DNA of 64,000 nt from Myxococcales bacterium (lineage in GTDB: Bacteria; Myxococcota_A; Polyangia; Haliangiales; Haliangiaceae). The position numbers and the translations under genes are program-made. This document shows, piece after piece, positions 8,217-19,290 of this stretch (positions within the stretch are counted from its first letter, which is position 1; every line of letters starts with the position of its first letter). The stretch is taken from positions 103,624 to 167,623 of the forward strand of contig JADKKI010000028.1 of assembly GCA_016720595.1 (NCBI GenBank). Reading direction: 5' to 3'. A model generated the notes under the pieces. That model was not told the origin of the DNA and made no database searches. It saw nothing but the letters and a program-made list of their open reading frames with translations.

Positions 8217-9334
8217 GCGCGCTCGTCGTCCCTTCGGACCTCGAGGATGCGATCTACGCGGCGACCCGCGCGGCCGTCGGTGCGGCCCGCCTCGCGACCG
8301 GCGCACTGATCCGCGCGATCCAGGATCGCTCCGAGCGCTACACCACGGATCGCGCCAACCTGGCGGCGCCCACCGATCGAACCGCTGATCTCGCCGCGCG
8401 CGCCGCCTTCTTCACGATCGCCGATGCGATCAAGATCGCGGTCCCATGGCGCGAGCTGGCTCGGCGCGACGCCCTGCCCGCGGCGCGACCGCTTCGCGTG
8501 ATCGATCTCGGCGCGGGGTGCGGCGCGATGAGCCTCGGCCTGGTGGCGACCACGACGATCCCGCTCGTGATCACGGCGATCGATCGAGACGCCGCCGCGC
8601 TCCAGATCGCCGCGGCCAGCGTGCGCGACCTCGCCGCGCGGCGCGGGCTCGCCACCACGATCACCACCCGGGTCGACGATGCGAATGGCGCGCGCCTCGC
8701 GGAGGCGGATCTCGTGGTGATGGGGACCTTGCTGAACGAGCTCGCCGAGCCGGCGCGGATCGCCCTCGTCGAGCGCGCGCTCGCGGCGGTGGGCCCCGAC
8801 GGCGCGGTGATCCTGATCGAGCCGGCGCTCCGCGAGACCTCGCGCTCGCTGCATGCGGTGCGCGACGCGATCCTGACGCGCGGCAAGGGCTTCGTGTTCG
8901 CACCGTGTACGCGGCGCAGCGCACCCTGCCCGGCCCTCGCGGATCCCACGGACTGGTGTCACGACGATCGCGCGGTCACGCTGCCGCCGCGGACCGCCGA
9001 GCTCGCGCGCCTCACGCACCTGCGAGACGGCGGCCTCAAGTTCAGCTACCTGGTGCTTCGCCATGACTCGCGCGGCCTCGCGGACGAGCCGAACGCCTGG
9101 CGTGTGGTGGGCGATCTGTGGGCGCAGAAGGGCAAGGTCGAGGTCCCGGCGTGCAGCGAGGCCGGCCGGGTCCCGCTGCGCCTCCTCCGCCGCCATCGCA
9201 GCGCCGCGAATCGCGAGGTCGAGCGCGCCGAGCGCGGTGACGTGATCGTCGTCGATGCGCCCGCCACCGCCGAGCGCGTCGAGATCGAGGCCGCGACCAC
9301 GGTGGTGCGGCGCGATCCGGCCAAGCCGATCTAA
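8213..9334 (+). CDS. Rsm22-like small-ribosomal-subunit methyltransferase family protein
   Basis: Residues 96-105 ([10 protein letters not shown]) are a SAM-binding motif I. The second half carries the four-Cys pattern of the Rsm22/METTL17 family: Cys232 and Cys239 (CTRRSAPC), Cys249 (DWCHDD) and Cys314 (VPACSEAG), with FSYLVL between. In mitochondrial relatives these Cys bind an iron-sulfur cluster and the protein assists small-subunit assembly. The conserved helical N-terminus ([13 protein letters not shown]) lies upstream of the first GTG at 8498, and no ATG, GTG or TTG occurs in frame before it. I therefore place the start at CTG 8213, overlapping the phosphatase stop as CTGA. The family call is good; the start codon is inferred. 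Confidence 0.72.
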   Translation: MSALVVPSDLEDAIYAATRAAVGAARLATGALIRAIQDRSERYTTDRANLAAPTDRTADLAARAAFFTIADAIKIAVPWRELARRDALPAARPLRVIDLGAGCGAMSLGLVATTTIPLVITAIDRDAAALQIAAASVRDLAARRGLATTITTRVDDANGARLAEADLVVMGTLLNELAEPARIALVERALAAVGPDGAVILIEPALRETSRSLHAVRDAILTRGKGFVFAPCTRRSAPCPALADPTDWCHDDRAVTLPPRTAELARLTHLRDGGLKFSYLVLRHDSRGLADEPNAWRVVGDLWAQKGKVEVPACSEAGRVPLRLLRRHRSAANREVERAERGDVIVVDAPATAERVEIEAATTVVRRDPAKPI

Positions 9335-9350
9335 GCGCGGCCCTCGGCGC

Positions 9351-10402
9351 TCAGAGCCGACCGATCACGCCGACGGCGGGCACGAACATCGTATGCACGA
9401 CGTTCGGCTCGGGATTGAACACGTGCTCGACCCCGACCTCGGCGACCACCGCGACGTGCCGGTTGAACGCGATCTCCACGCCGGCGGCCGCGCGCGACGA
9501 GACGCGTGCACCACTGGCGACGAAGATCGGCAGCCCCGCGACGAGGATCGGCCGCACCCGCCCGGTGAGGAGCGCCACGGTCACACCGGCATAGCCGCCG
9601 GAGACCGGGCCGAGTAGCGCCGCTGCCTGCAGCTGGATCCGGCTCGCGACATCGAACGCCACGCCGACGAGGACCGCCCCGCCCTTGTTCTGCGGATCGA
9701 CGTGCGCGATCGCCAGCAGCCCGAGCTTGCTCGGTGGCCGCTCGGGCTCCACGACGGTACGAATGCCCGTGGGCCCGGTCGTGACCGTCGCGCCACCGGG
9801 ATCCGCCTTCACGGCGACGGGCTCGGCCTCGAGGGTGAGCGCGACCGTGCGGTGTCCACCGGCCGCGACGGTCGAGGTCTGCTCGGAGGGCTTCCACCCG
9901 GGCTTGCGTGCACGCACCGTGAACGATCCGGGAGTCACGCGCGTGCGCGCGAGCTTGGCGGGCGCGAGCCACTCGCCGGTCCCCAGCTGGACCTCCGCAT
10001 CCGCGGGCGTGACCGTGACTTCGACGACGCCAACGTCGACGTCGAGGCCGGCGAGGACCTTGACGACCTCGACCTTCTTCGCCGGCTCGACGTCGGGCGA
10101 ATCGAGGTAGCCCTGATACGCGTTCGCGGCCTCGGCCTTGCGGTCGAGCTTCACCAGGGTCGTGCCGATGTTGAGCAAGATCTTCGCGCTCGGGAACCGC
10201 ACGTAGGCGGTCTGGAACACGGACAGCGCACCGAGGTAGTCCTTCGCGGCGAACAGCTTGAGGCCCGACGACAGCAGCGCCTTGGCGTCGCCCTTGTCAC
10301 CACCGCTGCCTGGCTTGTCGGGCGCGGGCTGCGCGTGGAGCTGCGTCGCGAGCGACGCGAGACCGAGGGTGAGACCGAGCGCGAGGGCTGGGACGGTGCG
10401 CA

Positions 10403-10403
<1 letters not shown>
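9351..10403 (-). CDS. Exported TPR and PEGA-like protein with C-terminal beta-rich domain
   Basis: The 350-residue protein starts with a signal peptide (VPALALGLTLGLASLATQLHA, cut near 24). Residues 40-115 form TPR-like helices (LKLFAAKDYLGALSVFQTAY, then KILLNIGTTLVKL). A PEGA-type segment follows (about 126-192, VEVTVTPADAEVQL...TPGSFTVRARKPGWKP). The C-terminal 120 residues have alternating hydrophobic strands and end in GRL, suggesting a small outer-membrane barrel or surface domain. Its ATG overlaps the stop of the kinase gene by one base (TGATG), so it is probably made with that kinase and is a candidate envelope partner for it. The exact role is unknown. Confidence 0.75.
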
Positions 10404-11989
<1,586 letters not shown>

Positions 11990-12018
11990 CGATGGATCAT
12001 CCGGGGTGAACCCCCATC

Positions 12019-12097
12019 TGTCAAACCGAAGTTCGCCGACACCGGGCTGTTACACCTACCTACCTACCTACCTCCGGCTGCATGTGCGGGTTTGACA
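12019..12097. promoter_or_regulatory. Divergent promoter region with inverted TTGACA boxes and CCTA repeat
   Basis: Between the leftward kinase and the rightward Ig-like protein lie two inverted copies of GTTTGACA: TGTCAAAC at 12019-12026 and GTTTGACA at 12090-12097. Each contains a perfect -35-like TTGACA pointing at the gene on its side. For the kinase, a 17-bp spacer leads to GATGAT as a weak -10, placing transcription close to the GTG, so that mRNA could be nearly leaderless. The -10 on the other side is poor. Between the boxes is a tetranucleotide run, (CCTA)x4 plus CCT, at 12055-12073. The promoter role is inferred. Confidence 0.45.
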
Positions 12098-12128
12098 ACC
12101 GCGTCGTCGGCGTCCGATCCTGTCGTCG

Positions 12129-13997
12129 ATGCGCTTCCCCTGGTTCGCCGCTCTCGCGGTCCTCGCCGCGTGCCAGGTCAACGACCCGTCGCTGTCCACC
12201 ACCGAGCAGGACCTCACCGGCGTGATCTTCTCGCCCCCGAGTCCGCAGGATGTGGGGAGCGTGCAGGTCGGGAGTAGCTCGGCACCGTTCGGGATCCAGA
12301 TCAACCCGAGTGGGCTCTACGAGGTCTCGTACACGATCAACTCGATCACGGGCTGCTCGGACTTCTCGATCGACGCGCCGGGCCTCCCCGCCGAGATCCA
12401 CAAGACGTGCATCAGCACCTGCGTCGGCTGCGTGCCCGCGTTCGCCCCACCGGTGTGCGACCTGTGGGAGATCGTCGGCTACGACTTCTCGACCACGTTC
12501 CGTCCGGCCACACCCAATGCGTCGAGCTGTGCGATCCAGATCGACGTCACCGGCCTCGGCCTCAAGACGTACACGATCAGCGGCACCGGCACGCTCCCGC
12601 CGATCGACATCGACGTCAACCCGGTCTCGGTCGCGTTCGGCGACGTGCGACGAAACACGGCGAGTAGCCCGGCGACGATCAACGTGCGCAATGCGGGCGG
12701 TCAGGCGATCTCGGTCACCGGGACCACGCTGTCGACGGGCTACGCGATCACCTCGGGCCCGACCGGTGCGTTCTCGGTGGCGGTCGGCGCCACGCAGCAG
12801 ATCGGCATCACCTGCAACCCGACAGTGACCGGATCTCTGCCCGGAACGTTCCGGGTCAGCAGCAACGACCCTGCGACGCCGGTGTCGACGGTCGCGCTGT
12901 CGTGCAACGGCATCGACTCAGCCCTCGACGTCACGCCGAGCCCGGCTGCTGTGCCGACGACGCGCGTCGGCGAACCCGCGCAGCGCACGGTGCAGCTGTC
13001 GAACACGGGCACTGCACCGATGACGATCCAGAGCGCGACGCTCGTCGGCACCGGGCTGACCGCCACCGGCCTGCCCGCCGCGAACTCGATGATCGCCGCG
13101 GGGGCATCGGTGACGGCCACGATCACGTTCGCCGCCGGCGCACCGGGCGACGTCGCGGGGATGCTGACCGTGACCTACGACGGCGGCCAGGTCCGCTCGA
13201 TCCCGATCTCCGCGAAGGCGCTCGCGACCTCGATGTCCCTCTCGCCCGATGGCGAGATCGATCTCGGCCCGGTGTGCGTCGGGCAGAGCACCGCGCGTGA
13301 CGTGGCGGTCTCGGCGAACGCCGAGGGCGGCTTCAAGCTGGTGTCAGTGTCCACGCTGGCTGCGCCGTTCTCGGTGGTGGCGCCGCCGCTCCCTGCCGTG
13401 CTGCTCGGCTCGGGTGCGAACACCAAGACGCTCGCGATCTCGATCGCACCGACCGCGGTCGGCCCGGCGACCAGCTCGCTGACCGTGACCACCGACATCC
13501 CCGGCGGCATGCCGCGCACGCTCGAGCTCAAGGCAGAGGGACTGACCGCGGGCGTGTCGGCCACCCCTGCCGAGCTCGACCTCGGCCCGACCGCGGTCAA
13601 CAGCACGACGATCGGTCAGGAGGTCGAGCTCACCAACTGTTCGTCGACGGCCGCGGTGCTCTCGAATCCGCGGCTCGAGGGCACCGATGCGGGCGACTTC
13701 GCGATCGTCCAGCAGCCGAGCTTGATGGTTGCCGCGAACGGCAGCGCGAAGTGGCTGATCGTCGCGCAGCCCCACTCGGTGGGTAGCAAGTCGGCGATGT
13801 TCTCCGTCGATCACGACGGCGGGACGGCGACGGTGCTGCTCAACGCCGATGGCACCGGGGATCCGGTCGGGACCGACCCGGGCACCACCGATGTCAGCAG
13901 CTACTACACCTGCTCGAGCGGAGGCTCGTCGGGGAGCTGGCCGGTCGTTCTCGTGCTCGGCCTGCTGTTCATCGTGCCGCGCCGTCGGCGCGCCTGA
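12129..13997 (+). CDS. Surface lipoprotein with Ig-like (choice-of-anchor D/HYDIN) repeats and MYXO-CTERM-like tail
   Basis: The 622-residue protein begins with a lipoprotein signal (FAALAVLAAC, Cys15). From about residue 160 it contains four or five repeats of roughly 100 residues of the immunoglobulin-like type seen in HYDIN/choice-of-anchor D proteins, with recurring patterns such as VAFGDVRRNTASSPATINVRNAGGQA and ELDLGPTAVNSTTIGQEVELTNC. It ends in a short Ser/Gly/Cys stretch, a hydrophobic helix (WPVVLVLGLLFIVP) and RRRRA, resembling the MYXO-CTERM sorting tail. It is likely exposed at the cell surface as an adhesive or structural protein. Carrying both a lipobox and a C-terminal sorting tail is unusual. 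Confidence 0.8.
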   Translation: MRFPWFAALAVLAACQVNDPSLSTTEQDLTGVIFSPPSPQDVGSVQVGSSSAPFGIQINPSGLYEVSYTINSITGCSDFSIDAPGLPAEIHKTCISTCVGCVPAFAPPVCDLWEIVGYDFSTTFRPATPNASSCAIQIDVTGLGLKTYTISGTGTLPPIDIDVNPVSVAFGDVRRNTASSPATINVRNAGGQAISVTGTTLSTGYAITSGPTGAFSVAVGATQQIGITCNPTVTGSLPGTFRVSSNDPATPVSTVALSCNGIDSALDVTPSPAAVPTTRVGEPAQRTVQLSNTGTAPMTIQSATLVGTGLTATGLPAANSMIAAGASVTATITFAAGAPGDVAGMLTVTYDGGQVRSIPISAKALATSMSLSPDGEIDLGPVCVGQSTARDVAVSANAEGGFKLVSVSTLAAPFSVVAPPLPAVLLGSGANTKTLAISIAPTAVGPATSSLTVTTDIPGGMPRTLELKAEGLTAGVSATPAELDLGPTAVNSTTIGQEVELTNCSSTAAVLSNPRLEGTDAGDFAIVQQPSLMVAANGSAKWLIVAQPHSVGSKSAMFSVDHDGGTATVLLNADGTGDPVGTDPGTTDVSSYYTCSSGGSSGSWPVVLVLGLLFIVPRRRRA

Positions 13998-14000
13998 ACG

Positions 14001-17000
14001 TTAGCGAGGCTGCTTCGCCACGAGCAGGCCGCCGACCAGCGTCCATCCAGCGTTCTCGGCCAGCGCCGCGATCTTTGCGGGTCCTCGGCGCTCGAGATGC
14101 ACGTCCCACAGGCTGGCGTGCTGGTCCTTCGAGATCACGAGCAGGCGGTCACCGGCTTCGTTGAAGGAGACCCCCGTGATCGCCTCGTGATGTTCGTGAA
14201 AGCTACCGAGCTGGCGCCCCGTGGCGGTGTCCCACAGCCGGACTGCCCCACCGTCGTCGCCGGTCGCGAAGCGGCCTCCATCTGCACTGAACGCGTACGC
14301 ATCGCTGACGCCAGCGACCGAGGCCAACATCAGCTGCCGAGGCGTGTCCCACAGGTGCACGACGTGGTTCTCATTCCTCGTGAGGAGGAAGCGGCCGCTC
14401 TGGTCGAAGCTCGCACTGGAGATCGGTGCCGAGTCCTCGAACCGCGAGAGCTCCCGCCCGGTCGCGACCTCGTACACGATCGCCAGCCGGCTCTCGGTCC
14501 CCGTGACGACGAACGTCCTTCCCGTCGGATCGAACCGAGGCTGGTATTCCTGGCGAGGGCCGACGACTTCGACGGTGAGGAGCGGCACGCCGGTCGCGAC
14601 CTGCCACAGCTTGACGTGACGGCCGCTGCCGACCGCGATCCGTTGGCCGTCCGAGCTGATGTCGCCATTCGGCATGGTCCGCTGCTTGGGAAGCTTGAGC
14701 TCGAGGACCGTGCTGCCAGCGGTGGCATCGAACACCCGGACGACATCCTCCAGCTTGTCCCCCACCTGGGCCAGGTCGAGCACGTAGCGCCCGTCGCCCG
14801 AGAGCGTCGAGCTCCAACCTCCCGCGAGCTGCACGGCCGCTGCACCCGTCGAGAGATCCAGCACGCGCGGATGATCCCCTTCGTGTAGCAGGATCCTCCG
14901 TCCATCGCGGCTGACCTCGAGACGCTCGGGGAGCCCCGCTCCGAGCTCGAGATGCCCCACCGCGGCTCCCGAATCCTGCCGACGGATCGTCGTTCCAGCA
15001 GGGGTCGACTCGATCCATCGGCCGCCTGCGACGAACGCCGCGGCGACGGCTGGCACGTGCGTGACCCGATGGCCGACCGGCATCCTCCACTCGTGTACGT
15101 GTTGTCCCGTCTCCCCGGCCGTCGCGATCCGTGATCCCGTGCGGTCGACCGCTACGAGCTCGGTCGAGCCCGCCACGATCGATTGGCGAAGGTCGAGGGA
15201 CGGGAGCTCCCAGATATCGACCTGCGGGTCGTCTCCAGCCCCGACCAGCACGCCACCTGGTGCAAACACCAGATGACTCACGGCCGCCTTCGACTCGGCC
15301 AATCTCTCGCCGTCGCGATTCCACAACCGAACCGTCTGGCCGTCGGCGGTCGCGATCAGGTCACCGCTGTCTGTCGCCGCGATCGCGACGTTCGTTGGTG
15401 CAACAAGGACGCGGAGGACACTGGCGGTGTCGATCTGCCAGAGCTCGTCATCGACCACGATCCGATCGGGACCGGCAAAGGCCAGGACATGCTGAGCCGG
15501 GCCGTGTCCACGCAACGGCCTGCCCGATCGCAGGGTCGCGACCTCGGTGAACCGAGTCGTCTCCCACAGCCGCACGCTGCCATCGACGCCGCACGCTGCC
15601 ACCAGGCGACCGTCCGGGCTGTACGCGACCTCGACGATGCGCTGCGCTCCCATGTCGAGCGTGGCGACGACGGCTCCACTGGCGGCGTCGAACACCGGCG
15701 CGCCGTGGATCCCGCCATCCTGGGTGAGCGCGACGAGCTGCTTGCCGGTCGGTGCGAACCAGAGGCGGGTCGATGACAGGCTCTCGTCGTCGACGCGCCA
15801 CTGCCTCGTCCCGTGCTGGATGTCCCACATCTCGAGCCAGTGTTCACCTCCGATAGCGGCATGCTCGACCGCGGGATCGAGCTGCGCCGAGCTGAACTCC
15901 CTGTCCAGCGCAGTGGAGCTCGTACGCCGGCCATCTCGCCACGTCGACAGCCTGCCAGTGGTCTCGACGAGCACCAGCTGGCCGTCGGCGGCGAACCCCA
16001 GGGTCTCGACCTCGGCGGAGGAGCAGCCAGGATCCGTGCCGCAGGGTGTGGTCAGCTGTGGTGGTGCGATCGTGGAGCCCGCCAGATCGAGATCTCGGGT
16101 CGCGACGGCGAGCAGGTAGCGAAGCGCCGGGGTGTCACGACCGCGGCGGTACGCCTCGCTCGCATAGACGAGACCTCGCTCTCGATCGCCACCGAGGATC
16201 TCGGTCCGCGCTTGTTCCTCGAGTGCCGTCGTCAGGCTCGATTCGGCAGCCACGCGCTGCGCTTGTTCGGAGGCCCGTGAACGCGTGATGTTCACGACCG
16301 CCACGACCGCGCCGGCGGTGAGCGCGACGAACGCGACCAGGCTGACCACCACCGCCGCCCGGTGCCTGCGGATCCAGCGCGCCATCAGGTCCCGCAGGCG
16401 GTAGTCACGGGCCGCGATCAGCTTGCCGGTCTGGAACCGCCGCAGCTCCTCGGCCATCTCCTTGGCACTCGGATAGCGTGTGGCCATCGGCCCCATCGCA
16501 CGCTCGACGATCGCCCGCAGATCCGCGGGCACGTCGGGCGCGAGCTCGGAGAGCGGGGTCGGCGGCTTGAGGCGCACGAGCTCGACCAGGAGATCGGGCG
16601 TGTCGCCGGCATGCTGGTCGTAGTATGGCGCCACCCCGGCGAGCACGTTGTAGAGGATCGATCCAAGCGCGTAGACGTCGGCCCGCGCGTCCAGCTCGTC
16701 TCCGCTCGCTTGCTCGGGCGACATGAACCCGGGCGTGCCGAGCACAGCGCCGGCGCTCGTCAGGTGCGGCGACGAGGGCACCAGGCTTGGAGACAGCTGC
16801 CCCCTCTCGTCGCTCGCTTGATCGATCTCCTTCGCGAGGCCCCAATCGATGACGACGGTCTCGCCGAACGCCCCGACGAGCACGTTGCCCGGCTTGAGGT
16901 CTCGATGGATGATCCTGCGCGAGTGCGCGTACGCGAGCGCCTCGGTCACGGCGACTACGTGGGGTAACAGCGCGACCCGCTCGGACATCGTCGTCGTGTT

Positions 17001-17480
17001 CTCGATCGACGCGGCGAGCGTTCCTCCATCGACGAGACGCATCGTGTAGAACGCCGAGCCATCCGGCCACACACCCGCTTCGTAGATCGGAATGATCGCC
17101 GGGTGCTGGAGCCTCGCCGTGATCATCGCTTCGCGCTCGAACCGTGCCCGCAGATCCGGATCGAGCACCTCCTTGATCGCCACCTCGCGGCCGAGCCTTC
17201 GATCGTTCGCACGCGTGATTCGCCCCATCCCGCCGGACGCGATCTCGCGCTGAGCGTCGAAGACGATGGGATCGACGACGGGGAGCACGATCGCGTCCGG
17301 ATCTTCGAACGCATCATCAGGAAGCCGCGCGACCCACCGCCAGTCCTCCCGGCCCTCGGTTGTCAACGCGCGGCACGCATCGCACTCGGCGAGGTGGCGG
17401 CGATACTGGGTCTCCTCGAGGCCCGTCAGCGTGCGTTGATCGCGCGCTGCCATGGCGAGCATGACGTCATCGCAATCCAC
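14001..17480 (-). CDS. Zinc finger - Ser/Thr kinase - TM - WD40 fusion protein
   Basis: The 1159-residue protein combines four parts. Residues 25-40 carry an anti-sigma-type zinc finger (HLAECDAC: His29, Cys33, Cys36). Residues 78-350 are a Hanks-type kinase with SGGMGRI, Lys103, HRDLKPGN (Asp194), DWG at 212-214 in place of the usual DFG, and TPGFMSPEQ. A single transmembrane helix lies at about 376-398. The remaining 700 residues are WD40-like blades (for example VAYSPDGRLVAACGVDGSVRLWETT) that should face the periplasm. A sigma-like gene lies upstream on the same strand, so the zinc finger may bind that sigma and the kinase may control its release. That circuit is inferred; the domains are clear. 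Confidence 0.88.
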   Translation of the reverse strand: MDCDDVMLAMAARDQRTLTGLEETQYRRHLAECDACRALTTEGREDWRWVARLPDDAFEDPDAIVLPVVDPIVFDAQREIASGGMGRITRANDRRLGREVAIKEVLDPDLRARFEREAMITARLQHPAIIPIYEAGVWPDGSAFYTMRLVDGGTLAASIENTTTMSERVALLPHVVAVTEALAYAHSRRIIHRDLKPGNVLVGAFGETVVIDWGLAKEIDQASDERGQLSPSLVPSSPHLTSAGAVLGTPGFMSPEQASGDELDARADVYALGSILYNVLAGVAPYYDQHAGDTPDLLVELVRLKPPTPLSELAPDVPADLRAIVERAMGPMATRYPSAKEMAEELRRFQTGKLIAARDYRLRDLMARWIRRHRAAVVVSLVAFVALTAGAVVAVVNITRSRASEQAQRVAAESSLTTALEEQARTEILGGDRERGLVYASEAYRRGRDTPALRYLLAVATRDLDLAGSTIAPPQLTTPCGTDPGCSSAEVETLGFAADGQLVLVETTGRLSTWRDGRRTSSTALDREFSSAQLDPAVEHAAIGGEHWLEMWDIQHGTRQWRVDDESLSSTRLWFAPTGKQLVALTQDGGIHGAPVFDAASGAVVATLDMGAQRIVEVAYSPDGRLVAACGVDGSVRLWETTRFTEVATLRSGRPLRGHGPAQHVLAFAGPDRIVVDDELWQIDTASVLRVLVAPTNVAIAATDSGDLIATADGQTVRLWNRDGERLAESKAAVSHLVFAPGGVLVGAGDDPQVDIWELPSLDLRQSIVAGSTELVAVDRTGSRIATAGETGQHVHEWRMPVGHRVTHVPAVAAAFVAGGRWIESTPAGTTIRRQDSGAAVGHLELGAGLPERLEVSRDGRRILLHEGDHPRVLDLSTGAAAVQLAGGWSSTLSGDGRYVLDLAQVGDKLEDVVRVFDATAGSTVLELKLPKQRTMPNGDISSDGQRIAVGSGRHVKLWQVATGVPLLTVEVVGPRQEYQPRFDPTGRTFVVTGTESRLAIVYEVATGRELSRFEDSAPISSASFDQSGRFLLTRNENHVVHLWDTPRQLMLASVAGVSDAYAFSADGGRFATGDDGGAVRLWDTATGRQLGSFHEHHEAITGVSFNEAGDRLLVISKDQHASLWDVHLERRGPAKIAALAENAGWTLVGGLLVAKQPR

Positions 17481-17539
17481 GACCTACGATGTCCTGGTCC
17501 GGGGCTGGCGGCAAGCCTGAGCGCCTCGATCGGGTGCGT

Positions 17540-18250
17540 CTAGACGGCCTCGCCACCAAAGCCTCGGGCACGCAACAACTCCTCGATGTAACGGACGGTC
17601 AGCTCCACCTCGCGCAGCGTGCGCCCGACGCGCTTCGCGGTCTCGGCATAGGTGGAACCGTCGAGCACCGAGGACAGGACGGTCAGGTACTCCTCGCCCC
17701 GAGCGATGACACGACGGACGTGAACGCGCGGGACGCCCCAGTCGAGGGCGAGGCTCGAGATCGCATCGTCGCCGTGGGCTCGATGTTCCGTTGCTGCGCG
17801 ATCGACCAGCTCGCGGACGAACGCGCTGACCTCGGCGCGCTTCTGCAGGAGCGAGCTCGGGTCGGCCGCGACGTGCTCGCCCGACGTGTAACTCGCGAGC
17901 GAGATCCAGCGCGGCGCGCGGTTGGCATTCCCTCGCTCGAACTCGGGGTGCTCGCGCATGTAGTCGATCGCGGACCTCCGCACGAGAACGCGCAGCCAGG
18001 CAGAGAGCACCGGGGGCGGCTCGAGCGCGCAGAGCTTGCGAACCGCCGCGTAGTTCTTGGCGTGGAGTCGTGCGAGCACCCGGGTCACGATCTCTCGCGG
18101 CGTGTCCTCGCGATCCCGCAGCCGACCGATCGGTTGTCGCTTCGAGATTGCGGCCAGCTCGGGCTCGAGCTCGAGCACCAGCGCCTGCCACGCGACATCG
18201 CCCGTGGCCGCGACGGCCCGACACAGCTCCCACAACCGGGTGTCGTCCAC
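17540..18250 (-). CDS. Divergent sigma-70-like regulatory protein
   Basis: The 236-residue protein starts at GTG 18250 and has the layout of a sigma-70 family protein. A helical N-terminus resembles region 2 (PREIVTRVLARLHAKNYAAVRKL, then LRVLVRRSAIDYMREHPEF). The C-terminal helix-turn-helix has the region 4 pattern (GSTYAETAKRVGRTLREVELTVRYIEELL). It lies 59 bp upstream of the zinc-finger kinase gene on the same strand, so the two probably form an operon. Pairing of ECF-like sigma factors with zinc-finger kinases is known from Planctomycetes and myxobacteria. Sequence divergence makes sigma activity likely but not certain; another HTH regulator is possible. Confidence 0.65.
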   Translation of the reverse strand: MDDTRLWELCRAVAATGDVAWQALVLELEPELAAISKRQPIGRLRDREDTPREIVTRVLARLHAKNYAAVRKLCALEPPPVLSAWLRVLVRRSAIDYMREHPEFERGNANRAPRWISLASYTSGEHVAADPSSLLQKRAEVSAFVRELVDRAATEHRAHGDDAISSLALDWGVPRVHVRRVIARGEEYLTVLSSVLDGSTYAETAKRVGRTLREVELTVRYIEELLRARGFGGEAV

Positions 18251-18298
18251 CGTCGGCGAGTGTACCGGCGATCGGAGCGAGTGAGGAACTGACGAAGT

Positions 18299-19087
18299 TC
18301 AGATCCTGGGAGCCGGTGCGTTGTTCTGCCGCACCTTCGCGTCTGCTTCTTCTTGGCGCTGGTTCTCGTTCTCCTCGAAGTTGCGGTCCTCCACCTGAAG
18401 CGTGCAGAGCCCGAGGTCGCAGTAGCCTTCCAGGTAGGTCTCCCCGGCGCGCCACTTCACCTTGCCCGACCAGACCTCCTTGGGAGCTCCGTACTTCGCG
18501 ACCAACGCGTTGTACAGCTTGGAGCCGCTGGGCTTGTCTCCGCTTGCGAGCTCGTCCATCGCCATCGTGTAGACGATTCGAGAGATCTTGGAAGGCGTGG
18601 ACTTGGTCCCATAGGTATGGACGTTGACGAGCGCGTACCTCGCCGGGTCCGGCTTCTCCGAGCCCTGACTTACTTCCTGGTGTTGCTGCATCAACACGCC
18701 GTCGAGATACGTGGCGACGGACTTGGCTTCCATGAAGCACCCGCGTGGGGCCTTGTCGCCGTAGCGCTTCTCCCCGATGTTGGCAGCCACGCCCGTGCAC
18801 CGACGATCCAGAAACTTCACACACTCGGCCCCGTTGTAGAAGCCGGCGTCCTTCGCGCACACGAAGCCGGGTTGCACGATCGGCATGCCGATCTTGAACT
18901 CGAGGATCGCGAGCTTGTCATGCGGGTCGCCGCCCGATTCACCAGCTGACGGCGCGCTCGAATCGGCGCTCGAGCTCTCGGACGATACCGGGCTGGTCCC
19001 AGCGGGCTTCCCGTTGACGTTCACGAGGCCGCAACCCGCCAGGATGCTCGAGACAAGTGCGATGGATCGAAAGGACTGTGGTGTCAT
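18299..19087 (-). CDS. Hypothetical lipoprotein
   Basis: The 262-residue protein has a lipoprotein signal peptide (IALVSSILAGC, Cys19) and a Ser-rich linker at 35-53. A folded domain follows with six Cys (including CAKDAGFYNGAECVKFLDRRC and GYCDLGLC) and a charged, Glu/Gln-rich C-terminus. I recognise no family. It sits 48 bp downstream of the sigma-like gene's start on the same strand (that gene points away towards lower coordinates), with a roughly 200-bp intergenic region upstream. Codon use is less GC-biased than in its neighbours, consistent with the start of an accessory stretch. Confidence 0.65.
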   Translation of the reverse strand: MTPQSFRSIALVSSILAGCGLVNVNGKPAGTSPVSSESSSADSSAPSAGESGGDPHDKLAILEFKIGMPIVQPGFVCAKDAGFYNGAECVKFLDRRCTGVAANIGEKRYGDKAPRGCFMEAKSVATYLDGVLMQQHQEVSQGSEKPDPARYALVNVHTYGTKSTPSKISRIVYTMAMDELASGDKPSGSKLYNALVAKYGAPKEVWSGKVKWRAGETYLEGYCDLGLCTLQVEDRNFEENENQRQEEADAKVRQNNAPAPRI

Positions 19088-19290
19088 CTTGGCCTACTTT
19101 CTGAAAGCTGGTTTCGGGATGGTCGTGGCGCGAGGCCCTCGCGAGGATCGATCACTTCACGGTACCGCAACTACCCAGCCGGGTGGTCGAGGCCCCCCCA
19201 AGCTCTGAACGATCCGTGGGCCTACTGCTCCAGGTCGGCAGGTGCGGGCGAGCACCCACAATATTTGTTTCGGCCGGCGGCGCCTGACCC

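Noticed and set aside
7853..9196. 447-codon leftward ORF opposite the phosphatase and Rsm22-like genes
   Set aside because: Its composition is low-complexity and it mirrors the Lys/Asp/Ala tail of the phosphatase; there is no start signal.
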